Below the pieces are notes generated by a model. The model searched no databases and had not been told where the DNA came from. It saw nothing but the letters and a program-made list of their open reading frames with translations. From Symsagittifera roscoffensis (lineage: Eukaryota > Xenacoelomorpha > Acoela > Convolutidae): a stretch of DNA of 64,000 nt. The stretch spans positions 36,093,436 to 36,157,435 of the forward strand of contig NC_087068.1 of assembly GCF_963678635.1 (NCBI RefSeq), given 5' to 3'. Made by a program: the position numbers and the translations under genes. Shown in pieces: positions 22,601 through 37,203 of this stretch (positions are counted from its first letter, which is position 1; the number at the start of each line of letters is the position of its first letter).

Positions 22601-25600
22601 CACTAGTTCAACGTGTTCGTTCAAGTTTTGCATAAAGTTGCAAAAATTAGAGTCATTATTTACAAAATTTAATCAATTTTCATGGATTTTACGTACAAAA
22701 AATAATCCATTATATTGAAAACAAAAATGGATTATAATCGATTATAATGGATTATAATGGATTTAAATTTTTCCTAAATAATCGATTATAATCGATTAAA
22801 AATCGATTACGTGGTCTAAATTTGACATGATGCTCGATTATATAGACAACATTTTAGTCAACGAAAATCCATTATAATCGATTATTACCCATGAAACTTC
22901 GGTGCGGGTATGCCTTTAATTTGCTAGCCAGGAAAAGCTAACGAGGAAAACAACCACTGGTCCACGTCGGAGAAAATTTCAATCTAAGCCGCTTCAAAAA
23001 TAATAGATAAATTCAAGTAGCGATGTGTGCAGAGACCTTGTAAGACTTCTGTTACGATCATCGCAAAAGACGGAAGACAAAAATCCAACAATTCGGCCGA
23101 GGGAAGGCGTAGGCTTTTCTAGATAGGTGTGCTCACCCTACCTTTCACAATATAAATTCATAATAAAATCCAATTCCTGAGAAAAAAAAAATTTTGTCGG
23201 AGAACAAATTGGTAGAAATAACTGCCGGAGAAAGGGCCGCCAAGAAAAAGCCATAAGAAGCCAAGCCATATTAGTTGACCTCCTTGAACATTGTAGCAAC
23301 AGTATAATTCTCAAACAACTTGAGGGCTTCTCGTTCATTTTTGATTTTTAATTTCTTTGTTCTTTATTTTATACCTTTGAATTCTTTTGATCTGATCAGA
23401 GCTTTCACAGCTAATAAATGCTGCATGTGAAAAATCGACGCGTGCTGCGAATACTTGCTTTTTACAAATACTACGAATAGTCGCTTGCAACTAACTGTCG
23501 CCATTCCTATTGCTACATACGTAATACACAGGGTTGTCTGAGTTGAGCGAAATTAAAAATGAATACTCTAGTCGAAGTTTAAGCTAGAATGTGTTTTGGT
23601 TTCTCGAATGATTCCCCAGTCAGCATTGGCAAGGAGCAGTTAAAGACTGATTGACCAATTGCTGATTCAAGGTCGCTGGAGGGCATGCGTCGCTCTCGGC
23701 GATATCCGGAATTTCTAGGCAATAATCAGCTCTAACTTTTGTATATAGACGGCTACTTTCTGCTGGCAAGCTCGCAACAGCCTCAAATGACCTTGAAACA
23801 ACGATTGGCTGATTAGCAGCAAAAACGCAAATTTATTATCGCCGCAGTCGTGCGTGCCAACGTGTTGCGAGTGCGAGCTTGCCAACAGAAGGTAGGACTC
23901 AAACGAAAATTAGAGCCCACAAACAGCAAAGCGCGTGAAATTTGCCTACTGACGACCTTCAATAAGAAAGTAACAAGTAAAATAGCGTAGGTCAGAATGG
24001 CATAGAGTATATTGGCACAAAATGTAAAATAGGATTGCATAGAATTGCCTGGGATTGATTGTCACGGAACCATTAGAGCATATTTCAACTAAGTTTCACC
24101 GGTGTATGAGATTTTAGCAATATTTCGTAATCCAAATACAAAATAGAGCCTAATCCAAATGCCAAACCCACCTAGCAGATCGCTCCTTATGTCGAAAGAG
24201 AAATCATCTTTGAACAACTCCTCTCGTTCTTCCTCGTCCAGTGTCGGGATCTTGCCATCGTCCGAATCGGAGTCGCTGCTCCGCTCTGTTTCACGACGTG
24301 CATTCACTCCTCTCGATTTGAGCATCGAATTTTCTAGAAAAAAGCAAAGAAAAATAGAACAATTTTTTCTGTAAATATTTCCAAAAAGATCACTCTGAAT
24401 ATTTGTGATGAAACTTCTGAGGATGAACAATTTCATAGCAAAAATTGTGCTAAAATGATATAAATACCGGCCATGTCTGCGACGTCTTTGCAACAAAAAT
24501 TTGTATTAGCATGACCATGATATGTGATTCAAGATCCAACACGCTATGAAAAAGAAATCCTTACACAAATAAATTAAGCTGATAATTTATTAAACGGACC
24601 AATTAGCAATTAAATGTCGTTTTTCTTGCAATACGTATGTGCACTCGGGATGAAGTTATAAAACGCCTCCAATGAAAAAGATTGAGGTTTAATAATACCC
24701 CTATGATATAAAGAAGTTGTGTACAGTTCCAATATAATACGGAGCATAAATTTAAAAAGTATGTTTGTTACCTTCTCCAATAACTGAACCTGAAAAAATT
24801 TTCGAAATCATTTCAAATTTCTGTAAATACTAATAAAAACTTCTACTCATATTTTTTATGTTCGAGTTCTTAAAACAAACAATGATGACACTAATTATAT
24901 TCATCTTCCCCATAAGTTCTGGTTGAAATCGTTCTTACTGATTTGGGATGTTTTGAAGATGGTCTTGAGTGAGGCCCAATGGTCTATCTTCTTTCCCCTC
25001 ATGATCATATTACTACTAGGAGAAGAAGCCCTTTTCAGATTGTAGGGAATAGTTCCCCTGGAGCTATCAGAAAGGTAGTAGTTGATACTGCGCCATGCTC
25101 TAGGCTGTCCGAATGTTCCGATGCTCTTTCCAGCTACTGTGAATAGTTTGACAGATCCGTCACTAGATCCACTCACAATCAGGTGGCTCTCCGGAATGAT
25201 GTCTAAAGAGTTCTTATAATTTGAATTTGAGTTTCAATTTTTTGTAAATTCAAAAAACGACCGGGACAATTTTTCATATAACTGAATCACGTTGCGCTTG
25301 CCTATGTAGCCGAAAAATATGTACAACTTGATTGACAAAAAATAATATTTTCATTTCATCAAAAAAAGTTTGTTGCAGTTGTGTATCAATCAGTTTGTTG
25401 ATAGCCAGAATATGTTATGTTAAAAATTGATAAAAACCAATTATTTCATCCTAAAGCTATTTTAAAACGTTTGGTGTAACTTTTTGGAGAATCCTCAGAT
25501 TTTGTTGGGTTAACTGAAAACGAACTGTTTAATTATAACAGAAATTGATCCGGAAGTTTTATCGTAATTCTTGAATGAATAACAGCGCCAAAAATGATCA

Positions 25601-25919
25601 GTTTTTAGTTAAAAAAAAATTGTGGGCCGGAAAATTGAAAAATGAACTCTGGTTGAAATTAGACAACAAGTAATTAGTACAAAAGTTATTAAGAAATTAA
25701 TCAAAGTAAATTTTCAATTTTCAATTTTCTTTTGTTTTGTCCGTCATTTATTGCAAAAAATTCATCTATCAATGTCATCTATCAAAAAAACATATCCTCA
25801 AAAAAATTTAATTACGATCAGTCAACTCACTCATCCTCTTTTTTTAAATTTGTTTTTTTTACTGACGTTTTTTTGCTTGGCGGGGTTATAGAAAGTTTTT
25901 TTGAAAAAAAAATCAGAGC

Positions 25920-25973
<54 letters not shown>

Positions 25974-28900
25974 CATAACATAACATAAGTAAAAAGCATA
26001 ATTGAGCATAATTGACCTAAAATTGTCGGCAAATGAGGATTAACAAAAAAACAAAAATAGCCTGTTGCTGGGCAATTAGCACAGAATGTTCCGATCAAAC
26101 TCATTAATTAAAGTTATTTTTTTTCTAATTTCCACCAAATTAGCGTCGCTCTTGGTGGATTCCAGAACTATACGATCAAATATTAAAAATAGCGAACTAG
26201 GCATGATCGACAATGAACCTTTTTAAATTTTTTGTTCACTGATTTTCATTTGTTTTTCAGAAAATCTGTTTTGCCAAATAAGCGCTGAAATAAACATCAA
26301 AACTATTTTTCTCTATAAAATGTGTATCGACATTTTTGAAAATGGAAAAATTGAAAATTTTTAAATACCGTTTGAAACACGACTAAAACGACTTTATAAT
26401 GATTTATCCTTTGACCCATTTCGATGATTATTTGTGGCACCTGATTTTGCGTGGAAAACCAAAAAAACTAAAACACATCCGAATACAAAGTTTCTCCCTA
26501 TTTTTATTGATCGAAACAAAAAATCAAAAATTTTGCTGTTTGTTTAATTTTCAACTAATGTATAGAACTTCGCAAATTAGTTTTTGAGGAGTAAATTTAA
26601 ATTTCACCCCTTAAATAAACACTTCGAAACAGTTCGAAATTAGATTAACAACAAAAAGTTTCACACCAGTTTTTGCGAGAAATCGTTTTGGAAATTTCTT
26701 AATGACGCTCGAGTCACGAATGAAAGTTCATTAATATAGCTTATCATAGGGCCGATTCTGATTACTACCAATTCTACTTGATTTTGCTTGGCAAAAAATA
26801 CAAAAAGTTTAAAACATACCGGAAGACATATTTTCTCCCCACTTTCAGTGGTCGGAACAATAGACACATGAAACTGTTTTACCAACCTAGCGCAGTCACG
26901 GCTCCCAAGTGCCCCTTGAAAGACGCGAGTAACGGCACAGACAGTTTGGGAATATCTGCAAATACCTCCAGTGGCTCTGTGGCAGCTAACTGGCGACTCA
27001 CTTTCTTCAAATAGGGGGCAAAGGGGAAGGCGAAGTTGTAGTCGGCCACTTCTAGTAGTCTCTCTCGCTCTTTGCGCCCAATCGCAACTCTCTTCACGCT
27101 CCAAACTCTAATGTAACCTGAAATATATATGGTCAAGTTGCGCTCAGTTTCAACATTCCGAATACTGTATTTCAGTTCTATATTTCTTGATTTAATTTCA
27201 ACAATCATCATTTATTTTAACAAAATCGTTTCAGTTTCGGCAACTTGATTTTAAATTTACTCTTATTTTACGTTGTGACTCAAAATGACTTCTCAGTCTC
27301 TAAAGAGCTTGCAGCTTGAGTATCTGCTGGACAGGACAGTTAATGCCAAATTAGTTGCAAAATTTAAACGGTGGAGCCAAACTATGTGATACTGAGCTCG
27401 GAATTTGAATTTTAAATGAGATGTTGAAACTAAATAAGGAACTGCGATAAAGTCAACTAAAAACTACGCGTTGAAATTAAAGTCAGAAATTGTATGTGAA
27501 AATAAAAAACCGGAAGTATTCTAATCGGTCCGAAATGCTAGTCTTAATTATCGACAACTCAGCAAAAAAAACGGTTTTGAATATGAACAAGACTGCTCGT
27601 ATCAGGGCGAAGCCCTGAATGTTCCGACTGCCTTTTAAGGTTTATGGAGCAGCAGTAATAATATAAAAAAAATTAAATGAAATAAAATAAAATGAATGTT
27701 TTTTTTTTTTTAATTTGAAAATTTTTATGAAAATCATCCCCCCACACGCCATATAAAGTACAAAAAGATAGATTTCGTTCCTTGTAACAAATCAATTATG
27801 GCAAATAAGCTTCGTTCAACCAATTTGGAACGATTTATAAGACGGATTAAATCTCGCTTACGCGTTAATAGCGCGAATTATATCGCGCGTTGATTGTCCC
27901 AAATTGGTCAAAATGGCCAAAATAGCAAACTTTAAACCCTCATAACTTTATGAAAAATGATCACAGGTGAAATATCTTTTCAAATTTAAGCTCAGGACAA
28001 CAATACCTTTTGAACGATATAAAAAAATTCCGTCAAAAGAGGCTAGTTAAAAAGTCGAAATTTGTCTGAAGAAAAAAAAACCCACCCCGAGCACAAATAT
28101 TCCGTTACTTTCGTACCGAAAGTCGGAACAACAAGATTGCTCGTATCAGGGCGAAGCCCTGAACGCTCTGACCGACCTTTGAGGTCTAACGAGCAGAAAT
28201 AACATGAAAAAATTAATTGTAAGAAAAAAATTGATTTTTTTTTTTAATTTGAAAATTTTTATGAAAATCATCCCCCCACACGCCATATAAAGTACAAAAA
28301 GATAGATTTCGTTCCTTGTAACAAATCAATTATGGCAAATAAGCTTCGTTCAACCAATTTGGAACGATTTATAAGACGGATTAAATCTCGCTTACGCGTT
28401 AATAGCGCGAAACATATCGCGCGTTAATTGTCCCAAATTGGCCAAAAAGCCAATCTTAAATCCCACACATTTTTGCGAAAAATGATCATAGGTGAATTTT
28501 TTTTTTCAAATTTAAGCTCAGGACAACAATATCTTTTAAATGAGATAAAAAAAATTCCGGAAAACATGGCTAGTTACGAAGTCAAAGTTTGTCTGAAGAA
28601 AAAAGAAGCACCCCGAGCTCAAATAGTCCGTTTTTTTTTTCGTTACGAAAGTCGGAACAACAAGAGTGCTCGTATATCAGGGCAAAGCCCTGAATGTTTA
28701 GACTGTCCCCTTTTTCATTTTGAATAGTTTTTGGAAAAGAAAATATTGAAAACCTTTAAATATTGGACAATACCAAAGTGTCAAACTTTAGGTCGTACGA
28801 AATTAATACGACGAATTAGCTAGCCTCAAACCAATTTGGAAAGATTTTGTGGAAACTTTGCCATGCTTAATTATTTCGCGTTACGCTCTCAGCATTATGA

Positions 28901-31900
28901 GTAAACTCTTCAAAGCGCTTATAATATAGTCCAGAACATGTTTAATTTGGCGACTTTCAAACCCCCAGAACTTAACAAAAACTAATCGGAGGTAAAGTAT
29001 CTTTAAAATTTGAACTCAAGAAGTCAATCTGATTAATTTAATAGGGCATAAAAAATTTCTGTTGAAAAGAATGATTTCGATCTGTGAAAATCGACTGAAT
29101 AAAAAAAAACCACACCGATCATAAATATTCCGTTTTCTTCGAAAGTCGGAACAATAAATCCACTAAAGAGAGACGAGGAGAGAAGATACAATAGTTTTAT
29201 TGACTACCGGTGCGGACTAGTAGTTTAAATCATACAATTTCCACAAACAAATTCCTGTAAGCATCTTCATGATAGACATTTTTCTATTTGAGAACTACCC
29301 GTACTAGAGTTTCATGGAAAATAACCGATTACAACGGATTATATCGGCTAAATTTAGCCCGTATAATCAGTTTTCATGACCCATCTAACCAAGAAAATGG
29401 ATATTATAAGGGATTTAACCGATTTTTTCAATAATTAAAAATCCGTTATAATCCATTATAATAGATTATAAACCAGGTTTTATTACAATATAATCGATTT
29501 TTTTTGTTCATAAAACCCAAAAAAATTGATCATTTTTTGAAAATATGAAATTTTTTACTCTACTTTTGCAGCGTTTTCTGCAAAACTTAAACCCGAACGA
29601 ACATGTTCATCCACGTGTACCCCTACCACCAACTTTCCGCCACCAATCCCCAAGCCCTGCCTCCCATCACACCAGCCACATTCCACACAAACTCCCCCTC
29701 CCACACACACACATACCCTAATACACCTCATCCAACAACCTAACATCATTCCATTTCCCCCACACACCCTTCGGCATCCCCCGCACACCCTTCCTCATCT
29801 CCCCCCTCACGTTTTTTCTCTATCCCTTCCCCCAGTTTATCGCCCCTTCTCTTGCAGGTTAGAGGTGGGAAACGCAATGGAGGGGTAAGCTGGAAGGAAG
29901 GGTAAAATCTCTAAGGGGTCGACTAACTGGATAGATCAAATTGGGCGGGGGTGGCCTAAAAGGGTACTTAACATGGGATGGGGGACAAGGAGGGAATGAA
30001 GGATGTAAATTGGGAGAAGTTAGAAAAAACCAGTAGAAACTAGAAAAAAACATAGCGGAGCACTGGTAAAGTGGCTAACACTCCGCTTCCTAACTAAAAG
30101 ATCGGAGGATTTAGGCACAAAATTATCCGTGCTCAATGCTCGGGGGTAAAGTAACATAAGCCAGTCTAAAAATGTACAAATTTTTTTCATGCAAACTTTA
30201 ACCAGGGGCACAGCAGCGGCTCTCCGTGAAAAGCTGAACGGCTCGTATTTTGTATTTTTTCTTTTAAAAACAGCATCCATTACAAAATTTGATCATTTAA
30301 AAAAAACTCGACAAAAAAATTCTACTTTTTGATCGACCATTAGCATCGGTCACCTTAAGATTGTGGCTTTTTACTTTGATGAAAAGTTCATTAAATTTGG
30401 CTTGATTTTTCAATGAGTGAACCTTTGCAATCGCCGGTCACAAAAATCAGATTCGAAGGGTCTGTTGCAGTAGCATTGATCGCCACTTTGTCACTCTTGG
30501 CCGCGAAAAATTGACCCAACATCTTAGTACCCACTGAAGCTGCCCAGGCATACACCCAGCCAAAACTAGTAGCAGTTAGCAGCGTTGCAGTCGTAGGTTC
30601 CAGAACCCTCGAATTTAATGACGTCATAGTAACGACACTGCAGTACTTTTCCTCCAATGGTTCCACAACACGTTTCGAAGCACTGTGAAACTTCCTACCC
30701 GAGCTGTGTTGCGAAAATCCTGAGCTGCGATTACGGTTGTAAATGTTTTCACGAGATGAAGAGGTCTTGCTTCGTCGTCCGGTGTACATCGAACGTCGCG
30801 ATTCGGCTCTGCTTTTAGACCCGATAACGTCCGAAGCCACTTCGTTGAACTCAAGCTCTTGAGGTGTTTGAATGCTGGAGGCACATTCGTTGACATTGTA
30901 ACGGAAGGCGAAACGACCCGTGTCCGAATACCAGAAGATGATGTCACCGTCGTAATCAGCCGAGACGACGAACGTGCCAACGCGAGTGATGCACTGGATG
31001 TCGTCGACGTGTTTCTGCTCCCAGCATTTGATGTCTCTGTCGTCGTCTTCTTTGGCATCGAAGATACAGTACACATTTTTGCTCCAACCACCTGAAAAAA
31101 CGGATCCTATTAACTGACCATATTAACTGCACAACATTTTTTTTTTGAAAAATTTTAAATTAAATAACTCTAGCAATGGCATTCTTTTTTAAATGACATT
31201 GTTTTGTTAATTTAACAGGATGCAACATACTGGAAAAGAATGCTATCGTTTCTTAACTATGTATTTAACTTTTTCTCATATTGAGTACCGCCCAACTGGA
31301 CAAAACCCCGAATTGAAAGGTACCTTATAACTTTTTTAAAAGCTCTATGACTGGTAGTTTGAATTTGTATGAAACAGAATCGTTGTGCAGTTACCTGTGA
31401 AAATTCTGTTGCGCATGTATACCATGCCACCTATCTCGTTCTCGTCACATGTCTCATATTGGTCCAGACAACTGCCATTGTTGAAGTTCCACACCTTCAC
31501 GAAACCGTCTTTGGATCCTAACATCATAGAGAAAAGTTGAATTCAACTTATGCAAAGTAAGGTAATTAATTTTGGTGATAGCGATTGCTGAGGGTTGAAT
31601 TTTTTCCTCATTGCCAGAAGACACAGAAAAATTTTACACAGCAGACTTCAATCTCAAAATATCACTTATAGTGATTGAAATCAGTATTAAGTTTCTGACC
31701 TGTGAATAGACGTCTGTAAGTGGGATCAAATGCCATGGCGGTGATCTCGAGGTTGATGATTCTGCCATTGATGTTCCACAAGTGACAACCACTGAACTGC
31801 ATCAATTTCTTCCCATTCTTGTAGTCCCAAACACAAACTGTAGAATGCTGGTCTGCAGACACTACCTTGGAACGGCAAATTATATTTGAGACAAATCGTT

Positions 31901-34900
31901 TGCAAGGATAATAGTTAATGACTGCACATGAAAAAAAAATCAGGATTGTTTTGCACCGAATAATTTTTCTGAAGAAGTCTGAAGAAACAAACTATAGGCT
32001 TAGGTTAATAGATTAAGTTTTAGATTTTCTTTAGACCCCCCGCAGATTTTCTCGATGAAGAGGGAGGGAGTGCATTTTCAAAAAAAAAACGTTCTAAGAC
32101 TGTCGAACTTTTTTTTTGATTTTATAGAAATTGATTTTCTGAGCTCTCTCAAATCACTATAAACTATCAAAACCTTATTTGTTCCACATTTTCTGCGCCG
32201 CAAGCAATTTTTTGAAAAAAAAAACAAGTCAAAATGCCACCCCCTTAATCCACGTCTGGTTCACCGCCTATATTTAGGCTAGATCACCTTTCTCAAATAC
32301 AAACTAGATATTTCAGTGAGAAAAACTTAATATCGTTAATAGGCGAGTAGTGATAAACTGGAAAGTCTTTTTTTTCACGCAAGACCAGCTAGTTAAGCAA
32401 ACCTCAAAATCAATTAAAGAAAAATATCAGACATAGAAACGTAACTGTTTTTCGCAAACTCAGGCAGCTAATAGAAAGAAGAACTCCAAAAATTAATTAC
32501 GAAGAAGCCTTAAAAATTACAATCTTAGCAATTAAAATTTTCATTTGGCATAAGCATTTCTTATAAATACAAGGTTGCAATGATAGCGCTTCACTTAATC
32601 GGATATAGAAACCAAATTATTCACAAAGAACGCAAGCGAACTCTATGACTAAACAGAGTCAACAGTCTGTCAGAAAACTTTTGATGACTTCGAAAAAAAA
32701 ATCACATGAAGACCCTTGGAGTATGATGTTTTCAATCTATTAAACTGATGAAGAACACATTGTTCCACCTACCACTTCGAAGACTGGGTTGTATAGAACA
32801 CACGTGACTCCTTTGCCATGTGACTTGGGATCCTCCACTTTAGCACCTGTCTTCCTGGAATTCAAGTTGCCTGTTCGCTCCCGGAACACTATCTCTTTAG
32901 TGGCCAGAATCAATTTGCCTGTAAGTAATTGATTTGACCGGATTAATTCAATTTTATCCGGTTTTTTCGTGGAAAACATTAGACGAAAATGTCAATTCTT
33001 TGAAATGATCTTTCAGAAACAAACATCATGCTTAGTATCTAAAGAAAGGTCTTCAATAAAAGCATATTTTCCTTCAGTATCAAACAACTTTTTGGCTTGC
33101 AGCTAAGATATTGATAACAAGGGCTACCATTTTGTGAAAAATATCACAAAAAACGGACCTGTCAGTGGTTTTGAATAACGGTGTTTGTGAAAAAATAAGA
33201 GATAAGGAAAAAATAGTAACCAAGAACGAGTGAAATTTACCAACCGTCGATGGGGTTGAATGCGACTGCAGTGACGTCATGGGGCTGCAAGTGGACATAG
33301 TTGGCATTGAATGACTGAGTGACCTTAGTGTCCGCTATGTCCCACACTTTCACATAGTTGTCCGCAGATAGACTCAAGATACTGTTGGTCACAGTGTCTA
33401 TACACACGAACTCCACTCTGAAAATAAAGAGCTCAATGATCAAAATATTTTAGCATGAAGTTCTTCACAGAGCTGCTATTTATACTCGAGGAAATTATTT
33501 GAATTTTAATGGCTTTTTAATTTTAACAGGCCGAGTTAATCGCCTTGCACCGAAAATGCTAGTGATAAGATTCCATACTTTTGTCTATGGAAAATAAGAG
33601 TTATACAGTTCCCATATTATGAGACTAGCCTTTTTAAAACAAAAAAGAATTGCCGTTCCAAAAAAAACGTCATTTTAATTCATAAAACTAATTAATGAGC
33701 AAATGACACTCTCTAGAACTGTCGGAATGAGCAAAACTGAAAATTTTAAATACAACATGCCCTAAAATAACCTTTAAAATATCGTGAAATAGGATAAAAG
33801 TAAATCTTTTTGGACTGAGAATAGGATCAAAGTTCTAAAACCAATCTACCCTAGTACAATCCCTCTTCTCCTTCTGCCCTAGTACAATCACTCCTTGAAT
33901 TGTGAAGGGGCTGCTTTCTTTTGAAACTCATCCCTTCCCCACTCCTAATTCCATTACTGCACCACACCCCCCCCCCTCAGCCCTTTTACCTGGCATTGTG
34001 TCCGACTAGTATGTTGAGTGGCTGACTGGGCATGTAGGGGTCCCATATCTTCACTCTGTGGTCCACTCCAGCGGTCACAATCACATTCAACTCCTCCGAG
34101 TAGTCGAAACACGTCACACCTAATTAACCAGACGACACAAACTAAAGCACTTTGTGGCTAATCATCATACTTATTCCATAACGCTTCCTATGACGCTGCT
34201 AATATTATAAAAAACGCTGTTATATTTTTAATCCATCAGTTGCAGTTTCAAAAGTATTGGAAAAATCATTGTTTTCTGCAATCAAGCAACCCAGAAAAAA
34301 TAGTCTAGTTGATTGATTTTTCCTTTGAAACGTCAACCCTGGAATGAAGTCGACATAATTGTGAACTGTCTACCTTTCGTGACGTGGAACACATATGGAG
34401 GTCGCCCGTTCTCTCGAAGCAGGGATACCACCATCGAGTTCTGGGATGCCCAGGAACATGAAATGAACTGAGATGAACCTGCAAAAATAAACTAATGAAG
34501 TAATCTGACCGTTTAAGATGGCTATCTAACGAGTTGAAAAAGATATAAGTATGGGCAAAAGGTTAGGTATAAATTATTAAGGCTAATGATTTACTTTAAT
34601 GCTATTCTTGAGGTTTGCAGATCAGCAAATAAAGGAGGAAAAAAATCAACGAGCTGTTCAACTTGATGCGGCTCCTCATCTCTGATTTCTCAGTTCATAA
34701 TCATATAGTTAATACAAATTGAAAATTCATTGTTATTTTTTGGCTAGTTTTTCGATTAGCAAGAGAGTATTGAACAAGAATCCAAAATGGCTGTGAATAA
34801 AGAAAAAATATATTCTTATATAAAAGCGAGAAACTGGATACCGAGTCCTTGTGAGGTTTAACAACTCATTGATTATTTTGGCCAAAAATAATTTTTCTAA

Positions 34901-37126
34901 AACCTCCACTGTCTTTCTCCACCCAATGTAAAGTGCAAAATGAAATATTTCTCGGCTGGTCACGCATTGATCAGATCAAACAAATTAAACTAAATCAATT
35001 GGTCATGATTCCAGAATTGGAATATTTCGTCGCTTACGCGTCAATATTACAAATTATATCACCCCTATATATTATCCCAAATTGGCAATTTGAACTTTAA
35101 AACCCATAACTTTACGAAAAAAAAGCTACTAAACATCTTAAAATTTATGAAGCAATTGCATTGCTTTTTGGACGGTACTCGCATCCAAGAAAAGTGAAAA
35201 AACAAATCCCTTATAATGGGTTTTTTTGTGGTTTAAAATGTTAACAAAATAGCTGATTCCCATGTTGCATTCAGACAAAATGGAAGAAAAAACCAATAAT
35301 AATGTTTTGTTTTATCAAATTTAAAATTGAATATAATTCGTTTGAAGTCAATTAAAAAAAAGTTTTTGTGTCGCGTCAAGTAAAAGCTTGCAGGAAATTC
35401 TGCATTTAACAAATTAGTAATTCAGAGTTTTTGCCGAACGAGTATACGACTTATTCGATTTCAAAACCTAAACTTTCTCGAATTGTGAAATGAATCCATA
35501 AAAGTACTTATCCCCACGTTCACCCCTTATCTCCAACCAACATTTGTCCCTTTGCCCTTTTACTCCCCCATCGCTTGCCTTTTATTCTTACTCTTCACCA
35601 ACACCAACAGCACCACCCCTCCCCCCCCCCCCCCCGCACACCGCATGGTAATTCGTGGCACCCCCTTCCCCTGCAAAAGCGTTGCGACAGATTTTTTGGT
35701 CAAACTTTGAAAATGGAGCTCAAAAAAACCAATCAATTGAAAACTTTTGTGGAAAAATCACTGTTACGACGCGCTATCCCTGCAAAAAATTATTTGCATG
35801 CATACAAAGTTACAGACAAAAAAATTCTTCTACTAACAATGTTTTCTGAAAAAAAAAATCAAAAAAGCCATTTTTGGGCTTTTTTTGGAAAGTTTTGACT
35901 GAAAAATAGCTCCAACTTTGCGCCAAAAAACATCTGAACAAAATCATAAATTGGTTGACAGCAACCTAATTGAGTAGCATAAAACGACAAATAAAAATCA
36001 AATTGACGCAGACAACAAAATCGAAATTGAATAGCAGGTAAACAACTTTAGTTTGAAACGTGCAAACTACTTTGTATGATTCAGTTTTGCATCTCAATAA
36101 AGTTAAGAAAAAACAATTATAGTAGAAATGCATTGTTTTTGTCTATATAAAAAAAATTGATTATAATTGATTTGCATTTTTAAATTTTTGTAAAACAATT
36201 ATCAATGAAATCCGTACTTAATTGATAATAACAGATTAATTTTCTTTTAATAGACACTGACAATGAAACTTAAGTTTGTTTAATCCGAGAGCAGTGCGGG
36301 TAAAACTATCGTTCAAACGGATGGTTAAACAGTCGGAGTTTTTCAGTAAAAAACCAAATTTTTTTTAAAATGTTTGTCCCAATATAAGTAGTATTGATGT
36401 CCTTAGCATGTATGACACTTAAGCGCTGGTTTTAATGTTGCAAAAAATCTATACACAGAAATTTAAAATTAATTATTGCTATTTTATTTAAGTTAGAAAA
36501 CGAAAACTCGAAGTGTAACAAATGCGTTTTTGGGTGCAGACATTTTGGAAGTGCGTGATTTGTGAAAGTTATTCTAAAAACTAAAAAATGCAGACGAGTT
36601 TTTCCCAACGCTGAAATAACTTTTCGAAAATGAATGTTAAAAATCTGAATCTTGTCTAAAAGGGCTTTAAGATAATATGCTTTTCAGGCAAGCTCAGTTT
36701 TATAACAGACCACATAATGTGCTCGCTTGCATCCTAACTCCTCCTGGACTTTATAGGACTTTCTTGAGGGGAAGCGCGTTATTTTGAAAATTTTGCTAAA
36801 TTTTTTTTGCAAGTTGACTGAATTGTTTTTACGAGCTCTCCTTGTTTTTAAAGATCCATCTTGAAAATTAAAACCTCATTTTGAAAAGGATTTGAAACAA
36901 CAAGCTAAAGAGAACTTGGAAATTTTTGGTTTTCACTAAAAAGCTGAAAGAGAAAGAAAGAATTTATTTCTCATTGTTAATGGTAAATTTGCATATAAAG
37001 AGAATTTAAAATAGAAGCACCAGAAACAGCGAGTGGACAGTTCATGAACCCAATTTGGTTACACAGCACTGCCCGTTTTTTCCTCGAGCGCTCCTCTCGA
37101 AATATGTTAGTACATATTGGCGTTTC

Positions 37127-37203
<77 letters not shown>

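Noticed and set aside
25732-26009. Arg-Glu repeat ORF and its antisense Ser-Leu ORF
   Set aside because: Translation of the (GA)n microsatellite.
35575-35898. 107-residue ORF on the + strand
   Set aside because: Spans the C-rich core of a foldback element copy; composition follows the DNA.
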